Positions 45,983 through 55,175 are shown, counted from the stretch's first letter. The stretch is 64,000 nucleotides of DNA from Anderseniella sp963700885 (GCA_963700885.1 CAVOZJ010000038.1:372001-436000); one strand, 5' to 3'. Notes: generated by a model from the letters alone, not told the origin. Translations and numbers: made by a program.

Positions 45983-47443
45983 TCAAAAGTCCCGAGTTAC
46001 GGTGAGCGCCAGTCCGTGTGAGTCAAATTGGCTAAGGGCATCATTGGAAAAATTGCGGACGTAGGTATATTCCAGTTGTGGTGCGAGCCCGCGCCAGTAA
46101 AAATCACGTTTGGTAAGCGATAATACACCCGATGTGCGGGTCTGGTTGCGTTGCTCTCCGAGCAGCGGATAGTTTCCGTCTGAAACCGAATAGGACACAT
46201 TGGCCTCAGCGAAACCGGTCAGGCCCCATGGCAATTCGTGATAAACGCCGGCACCGCCGGTGCCGTACCAGTTGCTCAAATGGTCCCGCCCGGTCTTAAG
46301 TCTTCCCAGACCTGCCCTTGCGAAGAGAATCGTTGTGTCGCTCAAGGCATATTTCAGTTCCGTATTTGCAGTACTGGCCCAGCCGTCGCGATAGTCAGCG
46401 AGGTCAAAACGGGTCCAGACATGTTGAAACAGGGTATACAACTGGGCTTTCGGGGTTACCAGATAGCTGATGATTGCCTGCGGACCGACCGACCACACAA
46501 ACTCGTCTGCGCCATACCAGCCCTGTGTCGACACCACACCGAATGCAACGGTGTATTCTGGCTGGCGGTAGCGAAGCAGGGCGGTCTGGTTCAGCGCTGT
46601 CTGGTCGAACACGGTACCGTCATACTGAACAACGTTTGCCCCGGCAGATACGATCAGGCTGATGTCCTTCTTCAAATGCAGATTGTAACCGATGTTGCCG
46701 CCGCCGCGAAACCCGATGCCGGATTGCTGCCTGGCCTGATTGCCAACCTCAAAATCAAGCCCGCCAACATTCACGACTTCAAGGCTGGTGCCGTTGTTGA
46801 AGTTTGTCGAAGGCGCGATTGAGCCCCACAAATTGAAGCTCCAGGTCTTGCGCGCATCAATTGCATTGATCGCTGCATCAAACGTGCGCTGGGCATTTGT
46901 GTTCGGTGCGGAAGCGCGCAGCAGGAAGAGGTGATGTGCAGCACTTCGATCTTCCTTGTTGTCATAAAGAGCCCGGGCCAGTTCTGCGCGAACCGCAGTA
47001 AGGTTGGGATCGCTTGCCAGAATTTCACGGTAGATCCTGATGGCTTCGTCGAGATTGCCTCGAGCATGCGCGATCATCGCCTGCATGAACAGATTGCGAT
47101 TGTGACTGAACTCGCCGGTGAACGGGGCTGCCCGAAGCAAGGTTTCGGCAGCATCCGGCTGCCCGTTTCTGATCAGGCGTCCGAGTATTTTCAACCGCTT
47201 TCCCGCAGGCAGCAAGGCAAATTCCTTCTGGGTCGCCTCCGGGACATGCAATCTCATGGGGCGCTGTTGGGTAACGTTGGCTGAAGGTGGCGGCGATGTC
47301 TGTTTTTCTGCTGTGCCTGGTTCCGGTTGCGCCCGGGCTATGCCAGATACGGCAAGCAGGCAAAATCCCGCAATGATCATGCAAAGAGCGCGCCTGGCGG
47401 CGCGCTCTGAATTCAATGCCCGGGTGCCGTCTGCAAGACTCAT
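45983..47443 (-). CDS. Surface lipoprotein assembly modifier (Slam)
   Basis: A 486-residue outer-membrane protein of the Slam (DUF560) family. It has a signal sequence (ALCMIIAGFCLLAVSGIARA), a helical TPR-like periplasmic domain (about 80-190, AIRIYREILASDPNLTAVRAELA), and a C-terminal 14-strand-type barrel (about 200-486) ending in Phe (LTVTRDF), as outer-membrane barrels do. Slam proteins move specific lipoproteins to the cell surface. Its ATG overlaps the stop of the upstream lipoprotein gene by four bases, so that lipoprotein is the obvious client. Confidence 0.92.
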   Translation of the reverse strand: MSLADGTRALNSERAARRALCMIIAGFCLLAVSGIARAQPEPGTAEKQTSPPPSANVTQQRPMRLHVPEATQKEFALLPAGKRLKILGRLIRNGQPDAAETLLRAAPFTGEFSHNRNLFMQAMIAHARGNLDEAIRIYREILASDPNLTAVRAELARALYDNKEDRSAAHHLFLLRASAPNTNAQRTFDAAINAIDARKTWSFNLWGSIAPSTNFNNGTSLEVVNVGGLDFEVGNQARQQSGIGFRGGGNIGYNLHLKKDISLIVSAGANVVQYDGTVFDQTALNQTALLRYRQPEYTVAFGVVSTQGWYGADEFVWSVGPQAIISYLVTPKAQLYTLFQHVWTRFDLADYRDGWASTANTELKYALSDTTILFARAGLGRLKTGRDHLSNWYGTGGAGVYHELPWGLTGFAEANVSYSVSDGNYPLLGEQRNQTRTSGVLSLTKRDFYWRGLAPQLEYTYVRNFSNDALSQFDSHGLALTVTRDF

Positions 47444-48711
47444 GGAGAAGGAGGCACAGGCACCGGAAGTCCGACCATTCCGGCACCGCCCTGCACAGCG
47501 CCAAAGCCGCCTTGCAGATCGAATGTACCACGCCGGTCATCATTGATGCCGGTATCGCCGCCCACAGGTTGTGGTTTGACACCATATACAGTGAAGATTC
47601 CAGACACCTGATCAGCGTTTGCGCCATATGTAGCTGCGCTCAGTGCCTGGTCGCCGTTCACCCATCCTCCGCCGGTTCCGGGGTCCGCAATTGCTGCTAT
47701 GCCGTCGATGGCGCCGTCATCGCTGATAGTGCCTGACAGTTGCACATTTGCCTTGTGGAACGCCGCTATGTCGCCGGCACTGGCAAGGGGTGGCTCGGTG
47801 GCGTTCAGAGGTGTTGTGGACAGAACCACATATTCATCCCCGGGTTGCCTGTGCACGTCAATTTGCACCACGGATCCGTTGGTCTGGGTTTGCTCCCAGA
47901 ACTGCGGTGTCAGCGTGCCGGTCATCTGGCTGTTGCCAAGGTCCAGCGTGACGTCGGCATGACCCTGGACGCGCCAGTATCCATCAAGTGTTTGATAGGT
48001 TGCAGCCTGTCCCCAGCCGGAAGTCTGGGCCTGTCCGACATAACTGCCCTGATAATTCAGCGATGGGCCGGCAAGTGCTGCTATCTGGTCTGTCGTGGTC
48101 CTGGAGTCTGCACCATTGGCGGGGCCAAAGAACCAGGCGTCCTGATTGTTGGCAGCATCCCGGAAATGGGCAACATAACTATCGGTCCCGGCCGCTCCGG
48201 TGAAATCCCAGTACTGCAACTCGACATCTATGCCTTGTCCAGGAGAAATGCGTCTGAATTCGGAATATTCGGAATCTTCCACGGTGTGATTTCCCAACCA
48301 GAAGGCGGCTGCCGGGTTCACAAATTCAACGCTGGGTTCGGAGGTCTTCTGTTCAAAGACGCCCAATTGCTGTTCGCCGACAAAACCGATCGGCTGACCC
48401 GGGTCGACAACCACTGTCGCTGTTGTGAAATTGCCCGGATTATTGGGATCGGTGTTCAGTGTCAGGGAGGTGCGTGATGTGCCGTCCACCACGCGTGAAC
48501 CATCGGTGAAGACGATTGAATTGTCACCTGCTCCGTTGGGCAAATTTCCACCGTTTTCTTCACCGGAAGGTTGATCTCCCGACAAGCCATCTCCGCCAGG
48601 ACCTTCGGCCAGGGTGGAGCTGTTCAGATAGGCCTGATCGAAACCGGACGCACATCCGGAAAGAGCGGTACCGGCCATGACCAGCATAAAAAATACAGAA
48701 GGGGAACGCAT
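47440..48711 (-). CDS. Predicted Slam-exported surface lipoprotein (TbpB-like barrel)
   Basis: A 423-residue lipoprotein: signal peptide with lipobox LSGC (lipidated C20), a Gly/Asn-rich linker (about 28-65), a beta-rich domain, and a C-terminal small barrel with transferrin-binding-protein-like repeats (VQLSGTISDDGAIDGIA; SGIFTVYG; RGTFDLQGGFGAVQ). The last residues are Pro/Val-rich (VGLPVPVPPSP). It is coupled to Slam by ATGA. Known Slam clients bind transferrin, haemoglobin or factor H; this one's ligand is unknown. No TonB-dependent receptor is adjacent. Confidence 0.85.
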   Translation of the reverse strand: MRSPSVFFMLVMAGTALSGCASGFDQAYLNSSTLAEGPGGDGLSGDQPSGEENGGNLPNGAGDNSIVFTDGSRVVDGTSRTSLTLNTDPNNPGNFTTATVVVDPGQPIGFVGEQQLGVFEQKTSEPSVEFVNPAAAFWLGNHTVEDSEYSEFRRISPGQGIDVELQYWDFTGAAGTDSYVAHFRDAANNQDAWFFGPANGADSRTTTDQIAALAGPSLNYQGSYVGQAQTSGWGQAATYQTLDGYWRVQGHADVTLDLGNSQMTGTLTPQFWEQTQTNGSVVQIDVHRQPGDEYVVLSTTPLNATEPPLASAGDIAAFHKANVQLSGTISDDGAIDGIAAIADPGTGGGWVNGDQALSAATYGANADQVSGIFTVYGVKPQPVGGDTGINDDRRGTFDLQGGFGAVQGGAGMVGLPVPVPPSP

Positions 48712-48764
48712 GAATACTGCCTCGCATCACGAACATTGGATGAGGCGATCATGGCGCAACGTGG

Positions 48765-48814
48765 TTAATTTTGTTCTAAGCGTTCACGGTTTATTAGCGT
48801 TAACAAAACCTTAC
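48765..48814. promoter_or_regulatory. Two CtrA-box-like sites upstream of the lipoprotein-Slam operon
   Basis: TTAA-N7-CTAA at 48765-48779 and TTAA-N7-TTAC at 48800-48814 each differ by one base from the CtrA consensus TTAA-N7-TTAA. They lie 54-103 bases upstream of the lipoprotein start, in the only promoter region available to it. A similar word (TTAATTTTGTTTTGA) lies upstream of the ycjX-like gene near 42631. Chance occurrence in AT-rich spacers cannot be excluded. Confidence 0.3.
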
Positions 48815-48831
48815 CCGGCTTTTCGTGTTTT

Positions 48832-49677
48832 TTAGCGGTTCTCGCGCCGGGCCATGAATGCCAGCCGTTCAAACAGGGCCACGTCCTGTTCATTTTTCAG
48901 CAACGCCCCATGCAGTGGCGGGATGACCCTGGTTGGATCTTTCTGGCGCAGGACTTCCGGCGTGACATCTTCATTGAGCAGAAGCTTGATCCAGTCGAGA
49001 AGCTCGGACGTGGACGGCTTCTTCTTGAGGCCCGGTACATCGCGGACTTCGTAAAAAATGTTGAGAGCTTCACTGACCAGGCGCTGTTTAAGACCGGGAT
49101 AGTGAACTTCAATAATGTCCTTCATGGTGTCGGCATCCGGGAACTTGATGAAATGAAAGAAACAGCGGCGCAGAAAGGCGTCCGGCAGCTCCTTCTCATT
49201 GTTGGACGTGATGATCACTACCGGGCGATTTGCCGCCCTGACTGTTTCTCCGGTTTCGTAAACATGAAACTCCATGCGGTCGAGTTCCTGCAGAAGGTCG
49301 TTCGGGAACTCGATGTCGGCCTTGTCGATTTCGTCGATAAGCAGGACGGAACGCTCATTTGCGGTGAATGCATCCCAAAGTTTGCCGCGCCTGATGTAGT
49401 TCTTGATGTCGTGCACGCGATCATCGCCCAACTGACTGTCGCGCAGGCGTGATACGGCATCATATTCATAAAGGCCCTGCCGGGCCTTTGTGGTGGACTT
49501 TATGTGCCACTCCAGAAGCGGTGCAGGGATAGCCTTTGCAACTTCGTGGGCCAGAACGGTTTTGCCTGTACCCGGTTCACCTTTGATCAGAAGTGGTCTC
49601 TCCAGCACGATTGCGGCGTTTACGGCCACTCGCAGGTCTTCCGTCGCAATATAGTCTCTGGTGCCTTCAAATCTCAT
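48832..49677 (-). CDS. MoxR-type AAA+ ATPase
   Basis: A 281-residue ATPase. Walker A GEPGTGKT spans 33-40 and Walker B VLLIDEIDKA spans 111-120; the sensor region is PVVIITSNNEKELPDAFLRRC. It groups with CoxD/MoxR proteins, which act with a CoxE-like VWA partner. That partner is at 31223-32401, an unusual separation. The sequence is otherwise complete and normal in length. Confidence 0.92.
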   Translation of the reverse strand: MRFEGTRDYIATEDLRVAVNAAIVLERPLLIKGEPGTGKTVLAHEVAKAIPAPLLEWHIKSTTKARQGLYEYDAVSRLRDSQLGDDRVHDIKNYIRRGKLWDAFTANERSVLLIDEIDKADIEFPNDLLQELDRMEFHVYETGETVRAANRPVVIITSNNEKELPDAFLRRCFFHFIKFPDADTMKDIIEVHYPGLKQRLVSEALNIFYEVRDVPGLKKKPSTSELLDWIKLLLNEDVTPEVLRQKDPTRVIPPLHGALLKNEQDVALFERLAFMARRENR

Positions 49678-50000
49678 GTCGCTGGTCAGACCTTTTCATC
49701 TATCTGCTATTCCTGTTCAGGTCAGGCCTTGTGCCTCATGCGGCTGGCGCTGGCAATGGCTGTTGTCATACAAGGGGACGCAATAATTGCCTGCGTCGGC
49801 ATGACAGCACCGGACAACAGCAAATGATGGCGGGCCCCTTGTCTGAAAGCCTTTAACTGTCAATAACACTTGATGGAATCACATTTTACAGTATGCCTCA
49901 CTAACCGGTTGCACACGTGATGTCCTGACGATATAGAGGCGCAATCAGATGCAACGTTTTGCGCTCAACAGCAGTTGATTGAACCGAGGACTTGAATTTC
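49678..50000. other. Intergenic region with divergent promoters
   Basis: About 320 bases between the moxR (minus) and dksA (plus) starts. It must carry both promoters. AT-rich stretches occur at 49855-49900. No hairpin, repeat or short gene is visible. Confidence 0.4.
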
Positions 50001-50417
50001 ATGGGAGAGAACAAGCCGATTCCGCTGGAGAAGCTGGAAAAGGAGCCGTTCATGAGCGAGCGGCAGCAGGAGTACTTCCGGGCAAAACTTCTGTCATGGA
50101 AAGAAGAGATTCTGCGAGAAAGCCGTGAAACGCTGCAAAATCTGCAGTTGGAAAACCTGGTTCTGCCGGATGCCGCCGACAGGGCGTCCACGGAAACAGA
50201 CAGATCCCTGGAATTGCGCACCCGGGACAGGCAGCGCAAGTTGATCGCGAAGATTGAGGCAGCGCTGAAGCGTATTGAAGAGGGTATCTACGGATATTGC
50301 GAGGAAACCGGGGAGCCGATTTCCCTGCGCCGCCTGGATGCCCGCCCGATTGCAACTCTTTCGGTCGAAGCACAGGAACGTCATGAACGCCGCGAAAAGG
50401 TCTATCGCGACGATTGA
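50001..50417 (+). CDS. dksA: RNA polymerase-binding protein DksA, cysteine-poor type
   Basis: A 138-residue DksA protein acting with ppGpp at the secondary channel of RNA polymerase. The coiled-coil tip with DAADRAS (57-63) holds the key acidic residues. The C-terminal zinc finger keeps only C100 (YGYCEETGEPI); the other three cysteines of E. coli DksA are absent, as is common in Rhizobiales. ATG 50001 is preferred to TTG 49992. It is followed by fold-back relic D and a bidirectional terminator. Confidence 0.95.
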   Translation: MGENKPIPLEKLEKEPFMSERQQEYFRAKLLSWKEEILRESRETLQNLQLENLVLPDAADRASTETDRSLELRTRDRQRKLIAKIEAALKRIEEGIYGYCEETGEPISLRRLDARPIATLSVEAQERHERREKVYRDD

Positions 50418-50422
50418 ACCTT

Positions 50423-50448
50423 TATACCGGTTACAGAGATCTGGTATT
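50423..50448. repeat. Collapsed relic of the A/B fold-back element (copy D)
   Basis: TATACC at 50423-50428 and GGTATT at 50443-50448 enclose GTTACAGAGATCT. The right part (GTTACAGAGATCTGGTATT) matches the right end of elements A and B with one mismatch. The element interior is missing, so this looks like a deletion derivative or a lone end. It lies between convergent dksA and fliO. Confidence 0.55.
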
Positions 50449-50485
50449 GGTTCTTCCCGGTGCTGGATGACATGAACAAAGGAAA

Positions 50486-50510
50486 GGCCGAAGTAAAACT
50501 TCGGCCATTT
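50486..50510. terminator. Bidirectional Rho-independent terminator between dksA and fliO
   Basis: A perfect 9-bp stem GGCCGAAGT / ACTTCGGCC closes an AAA loop. ATTTTC follows on the plus strand (dksA side) and a TTTCC run on the minus strand (fliO side). It lies between the two convergent stop codons and overlaps the fliO stop by a base or so. Confidence 0.85.
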
Positions 50511-51023
50511 TCATGACTGATCCAGATCGCGCTCCACGGCACGTAGATTTGGTGCGCGGCTTGCAGGCGGCGGGTCGGCAAAGACAGGCGGGCGGGGCGC
50601 CGGGCGTGCTGCCATCGGCCGGACATTACCAGCAGGATCAGGATTTCCCAGTACGGGGCCGTCCCTGACCTGCCGCGGCGGCGCCGCAGCCGGTATGTTG
50701 TCAATGGCTTCTGCGGCCAGATTCCTGTTTCTGGATGCACTTGCGTCTGCACCCGCGCGCCCGGATCTTGTGGGAATACCAGCTTCAATGACAACATCCT
50801 GCGAGCCGCCGACCAGGACGAGATGTTCAACGTCGTCGCGGCGAACCAGAACCAGAAACCGGGACTTGTCCACCTCGTAATACTCGGAAATGCCCAGCCT
50901 GGATCCGCGCTTGGCGCGAACACGGCCACCAAGGGCACGTATCATCAGCCAGGCGAAAATCAAAACCGCCAGCACAACGCCGCCAAGATATATCCAGTTC
51001 ATGTATGGTTGTAGAAATTCCAT
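50511..51023 (-). CDS. Flagellar biosynthesis FliO-like protein
   Basis: A 170-residue protein from MEFLQPYMNW (ATG 51023) with one membrane helix (YLGGVVLAVLIFAWLMIRAL), a small globular domain with KSRFLVLVRRDDVEHLVLVGGSQDVVIE typical of FliO, and a long Pro/Arg-rich tail. It likely supports assembly of the flagellar export gate. Proximity to cckA is common in Rhizobiales. No other flagellar gene lies within the window, so a non-flagellar function cannot be fully excluded. Confidence 0.8.
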   Translation of the reverse strand: MEFLQPYMNWIYLGGVVLAVLIFAWLMIRALGGRVRAKRGSRLGISEYYEVDKSRFLVLVRRDDVEHLVLVGGSQDVVIEAGIPTRSGRAGADASASRNRNLAAEAIDNIPAAAPPRQVRDGPVLGNPDPAGNVRPMAARPAPRPPVFADPPPASRAPNLRAVERDLDQS

Positions 51024-51214
51024 TTCAGTTCCCGGTGTTTGTGTTTGTCTGATAGTTTCAATCAACCCTGTTAAACAATTACCTGTCCCAGCGGTCAAAC
51101 GTCAATGATGGCCAAGGTTGAATCTCAAGTTTGTTTAGGGCTGATACATGGCACATTTCGCCTATACTTGCACCTGATTCGGGGCGATGGGGTGCGTCAG
51201 GCACAATTGGGTAG

Positions 51215-53824
51215 ATGAGCAAAGACATACAAGTTGAACGGGAGAACGGTACTTCGAACCCTGCCAGGCAGGAAGTCCCGGCGTCAGACAAGGAAGCTGT
51301 GATGGCGCCGGGTCAGGATTCCCCGCATCGTGATTTACGTCCGGCCCAGCCGGAAGGCAAACCCGTGCTGAGCCTTCTGCTGGCGATAACCCTGGCAACA
51401 GCCGTGTATTTAGCTGTGCAGACAACCGGCACAATCGTACCGCAGGTTGTTGTAGTGGTACTGGCGCTGATGTCGCTCACCGGACTTCTGGCGGTTTTTG
51501 GCGCCCTGGCTGGTTTTGTGCATTTTGGCCGGGCGCCGCGCCAAAAGGAATTCTTTGATCAGTTGTTCGATGCGGTCGGCGAACCCTGCGTGGTTTCGGA
51601 TGTACGCGGGCTGATTGTCTATTCCAACGCGTCATACCGGCAACTTGTTGCGAAATCCGGTCAGGGCAGGACGATCAATCTTGAAACCCTGTACTCGGGC
51701 TATCCGGACGTATCAGAGAGGGTTTACCGGCTGGCGCGGGCGGCGCGGGAAGGCCGCGAGGCATCCGAGCAGTTCAGGCTGGCGGCAGGATCTGCTGCGG
51801 CGGGCGCGCGTCCTGACACGGCTGCCTGGCTTCGCCTGCAGGTTAAACCCCTGAAAGTGGGGGCTGGCCAGCCCTATTCAGTGTGGCGGCTGATTGATGA
51901 AACAGATGCCCGCGCGTCACAGGAAGACGCGTTTGAAAACCTGCAATACATAATCAACTATCTGGACCATGCGCCGGCAGGATTTTTCTCAACCACGGCA
52001 GATGGCGCAATTGCCTATGTGAACGCCACCCTGGCGGAATGGCTGGGGCTGGATCTGTCGTCCACTACGGATGGCAACCTGAAGCTGTCAGACATCGTGA
52101 CCGACAAGGGCGCCAAACTGCTTGGCGGAATTGAAGCACAGGCAGGCAGACCCGTGACCGAGGTGTTTGATCTGGATCTGGCTACCCGGACCGGCGAAAC
52201 AATTCCGGCACGTGTTGTGCACCGCTGTGAATTTGACGGGGAGGGAAACCTGCAACCCTCGCGAACTCTCGTGCTGGACCGGCGGGCACATTTTGCCGTT
52301 GAGAAGAATTCCGGTGAGGCACAGGTGCAAATTTCCCGCCTGTTCAATTCGCTTCCCATCGGCATCGTGCAGTTGAATGCCAAGGGTACCATCGAAACCA
52401 TGAATGCCGCTTTTCTTGACCTTGCGCCGAAAGCCAAACGGCGTGGTTCGCTGTCGAATCTTGTCCGTCAGGACGAGCGTGAAACCCTGGAAGGGCTGAT
52501 AGCCGATGCAGTCAGCGGCAGGATCGAATCCAAACCAACCGACGTTCATTTTCTGGGCAAGGAGGAAAACTCCGGGCAGGTATATTGTGTCGCTGACGAA
52601 ACAGGCGGCAAGGGGGCTGTAATGGTGTTTGCTGTGGACACCACAAAGCATTCCGCGCTCGAAACGCAACTGGCGCAGAGTCAGAAAATGCAGGCCGTGG
52701 GCCAGCTTGCGGGCGGGGTTGCCCATGATTTCAACAATGTGCTGACAGCCATTATCGGATTTTCCGATCTGTTGCTGGCGCGTCACCGGCCGACGGATCC
52801 ATCATTTGCCGATATCATGAACATCAAGCAGAATGCCAACCGGGCGGCGAATCTCGTCCGCCAGTTGCTGGCGTTCTCGCGCCGTCAGACCCTGAGACCC
52901 GAAGTACTGTCGCTGACCGACGTGCTGTCAGATCTGGGAAATCTGCTTGGCCGGTTGCTCGGGGAGACGGTTGAGCTCAAAATAGTGCACGGCCGTGATC
53001 TTGACCGCATCAAGGTCGATATAAATCAGTTTGAACAGGTGGTGATCAATCTGTGTGTCAATGCCCGTGACGCCATGGCCGAGGGCGGCACGCTGACACT
53101 GAGATCGAGCAACGTGTCAATGGCCGAGTCGGAGAAAGTCAAACCCGGCCTGATGCCGCCGGGAGAGTACGTTCTGCTGGAAGTGGAAGACACCGGCACC
53201 GGCATGCCGCCGGATGTTGTGGACAAGATTTACGAGCCGTTTTTCTCCACCAAGGAGGTTGGCAAGGGAACCGGGCTCGGGTTGTCGACGGTTTACGGTA
53301 TCATCAAGCAAACCGGCGGCTTCATCTTCTGTGACAGCGAGATGGGCAAGGGAACGACGTTCAAGGTCTATCTGCCGCAGTATGTCGAAACCCAGGAGGA
53401 AGAATCCGCACGCCTGGCGGAGGCAGGGACCGGTGAACCGAAGAGCGTGGACCTCACCGGTACAGGCACCATCCTGCTGGTGGAAGATGAAGATGCCGTT
53501 CGTTCATTTGCCAAACGGGCACTGGAATCGCGTGGCTACACTGTTCTGGAAGCCGATTCGGGTGAAGTCGGCCTTGAAGTGCTGGAAGAGTATGGCGCCG
53601 AGCCCGATCTTATCGTGTCGGATGTTGTCATGCCGGAAATGGACGGGCCTAGCATGCTGCGCGAATTGCGCAAGCGCGGGGTCAAAACCAAAATCGTGTT
53701 CATTTCGGGTTATGCTGAAGATGCCTTTGAGAAAAACCTGGAGGGTCAGACCGACTTTGCCTTCCTGCCCAAGCCCTTTACTCTCAAGCAACTTGCCGAG
53801 GCTGTAAAAGAAGCGATCAGCTGA
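51215..53824 (+). CDS. cckA: Cell-cycle hybrid histidine kinase CckA
   Basis: An 869-residue hybrid kinase. Two membrane helices (about 50-100) are followed by PAS domains (about 115-470), the HisKA domain with the phospho-histidine H504 in GGVAHDFNNVLT, the HATPase domain (GTGLGLSTVYGIIKQTGG), and a receiver with phospho-accepting D803 in VSDVVMPEMDG. CckA phosphorylates CtrA through ChpT and governs cell division and DNA replication. ATG 51215. It shows the normal domain order and full length. Confidence 0.96.
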   Translation: MSKDIQVERENGTSNPARQEVPASDKEAVMAPGQDSPHRDLRPAQPEGKPVLSLLLAITLATAVYLAVQTTGTIVPQVVVVVLALMSLTGLLAVFGALAGFVHFGRAPRQKEFFDQLFDAVGEPCVVSDVRGLIVYSNASYRQLVAKSGQGRTINLETLYSGYPDVSERVYRLARAAREGREASEQFRLAAGSAAAGARPDTAAWLRLQVKPLKVGAGQPYSVWRLIDETDARASQEDAFENLQYIINYLDHAPAGFFSTTADGAIAYVNATLAEWLGLDLSSTTDGNLKLSDIVTDKGAKLLGGIEAQAGRPVTEVFDLDLATRTGETIPARVVHRCEFDGEGNLQPSRTLVLDRRAHFAVEKNSGEAQVQISRLFNSLPIGIVQLNAKGTIETMNAAFLDLAPKAKRRGSLSNLVRQDERETLEGLIADAVSGRIESKPTDVHFLGKEENSGQVYCVADETGGKGAVMVFAVDTTKHSALETQLAQSQKMQAVGQLAGGVAHDFNNVLTAIIGFSDLLLARHRPTDPSFADIMNIKQNANRAANLVRQLLAFSRRQTLRPEVLSLTDVLSDLGNLLGRLLGETVELKIVHGRDLDRIKVDINQFEQVVINLCVNARDAMAEGGTLTLRSSNVSMAESEKVKPGLMPPGEYVLLEVEDTGTGMPPDVVDKIYEPFFSTKEVGKGTGLGLSTVYGIIKQTGGFIFCDSEMGKGTTFKVYLPQYVETQEEESARLAEAGTGEPKSVDLTGTGTILLVEDEDAVRSFAKRALESRGYTVLEADSGEVGLEVLEEYGAEPDLIVSDVVMPEMDGPSMLRELRKRGVKTKIVFISGYAEDAFEKNLEGQTDFAFLPKPFTLKQLAEAVKEAIS

Positions 53825-53867
53825 TTTTTGATCATTACCCGGCCCCACCTTTGGTATTGAAACGGAA

Positions 53868-55175
53868 ATGCGACAAGTTTCTCCCATGGCGGATACTTCC
53901 CGGTTGCCACCCTCCCTGTGGGCGGCAACGGCTGAAGAAACATGGTCCGGCGCTGCGCTTGAAGGAGAGCAACATTTTGACATCGTGATTGTCGGTGGAG
54001 GTTACACTGGATTGTCAGCCGCACTTCATGCTGCACAGGCCGGCGTCCGCACCGGTGTTCTGGAGGCGTGCGAACCAGGTTGGGGAGCCTCCGGACGCAA
54101 CGGCGGCCAGGTGATACCCGGTTTCAAATGGGATCCGGACGAACTTGTTGCGAAGTTCGACAAGGAGGCAGGTGAACGGCTTGTGAGCTTCGGGGGATCT
54201 GCGCCTGACCTGGTGTTTGACCTGATCAGGCAGCACGACATCAGGTGCGCAGCCAACCGCCGGGGCTGGCTGCAGGCAGTGCATACGGGAAGGGCGGTAA
54301 AGGCGGTTGAGCGGCGCGTTAAGCAATGGCAGGCGCGTGGTGCGCCTGTAAGCTTTGCAGATAGTGATGAGGCGCGGACGCTGACGGGATCACCTGCCTA
54401 TGTTGCGGCCCTGGTTGAACCGCGCGGCGGCAGTTTGAACCCGCTGTCCTATGCCAGGGGACTTGCGCGCGCAGCATCGTCTGCCGGTGCGGCCATATCG
54501 CCGAATTCACCTGTGACCCGGCTGGAACGGGTTGGCGGAAAATGGATTGCCACTACACCGGCCGCCACTGTTTCGGCGGACAAGGTGCTGCTTGCCACCA
54601 ACGGTTACACAGGCGGGCTCTGGCCTGGCCTCAGGCAGACGGTCATTCCGGTTGCCAGCTACATCGTTGCTACAAAACCCCTGCCGGACAATGTGCGCCA
54701 GTCCATTCTGCCGCAAGGCCACGTGGTTTCCGACACCAGGCGATTGTTGACCTATTCGCGGCTGGATAAATCCGGAAGGCTGGTTGTAGGCGCGCGTGGC
54801 AAGTGGCAGGACCCCATGCAGCGCGGTGACTTCGATCACGTGGTACGGCAACTGCGCGAACTGTTTCCGCAGGCCGGCGATAACGCGGATGCCGAATTTT
54901 TCTGGTCGGGCAGGGTGGCCATCACGCCTGACTACCTGCCGCACGTGCATGAACCGGCACCCGGCCTGCTGATTGTGCTCGGCTACAATGGCCGTGGCGT
55001 TGCCATGGCAAGCGCCATGGGAGCAGCAGCAGGATTATATGCTGTAAACGGTAACCGGGATGGATTGCCTCTGCCCGGCAGCGCGGTCTCACAAATACCG
55101 CTGCATGGCGCGCGGCGAGGCTACGTGGCAGCCATGTCTGCCTGGTACAGAATGCTGGATGGCCTGGGACTGTAG
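53868..55175 (+). CDS. FAD-dependent amine oxidase (DAO family)
   Basis: A 435-residue flavoprotein with the FAD motif VIVGGGYTGLSAALHA near residues 43-58, EPGWGASGRNGGQV after it, LATNGYTGG in the middle and GYNGRGVAMAS near the end. This pattern is that of gamma-glutamylputrescine oxidase (PuuB) and relatives. It starts 43 bases after cckA, with no sign of functional linkage. The partial gene at 1-654 has the same landmarks. Amine oxidation to aldehyde plus H2O2 is the expected reaction. Confidence 0.92.
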   Translation: MRQVSPMADTSRLPPSLWAATAEETWSGAALEGEQHFDIVIVGGGYTGLSAALHAAQAGVRTGVLEACEPGWGASGRNGGQVIPGFKWDPDELVAKFDKEAGERLVSFGGSAPDLVFDLIRQHDIRCAANRRGWLQAVHTGRAVKAVERRVKQWQARGAPVSFADSDEARTLTGSPAYVAALVEPRGGSLNPLSYARGLARAASSAGAAISPNSPVTRLERVGGKWIATTPAATVSADKVLLATNGYTGGLWPGLRQTVIPVASYIVATKPLPDNVRQSILPQGHVVSDTRRLLTYSRLDKSGRLVVGARGKWQDPMQRGDFDHVVRQLRELFPQAGDNADAEFFWSGRVAITPDYLPHVHEPAPGLLIVLGYNGRGVAMASAMGAAAGLYAVNGNRDGLPLPGSAVSQIPLHGARRGYVAAMSAWYRMLDGLGL

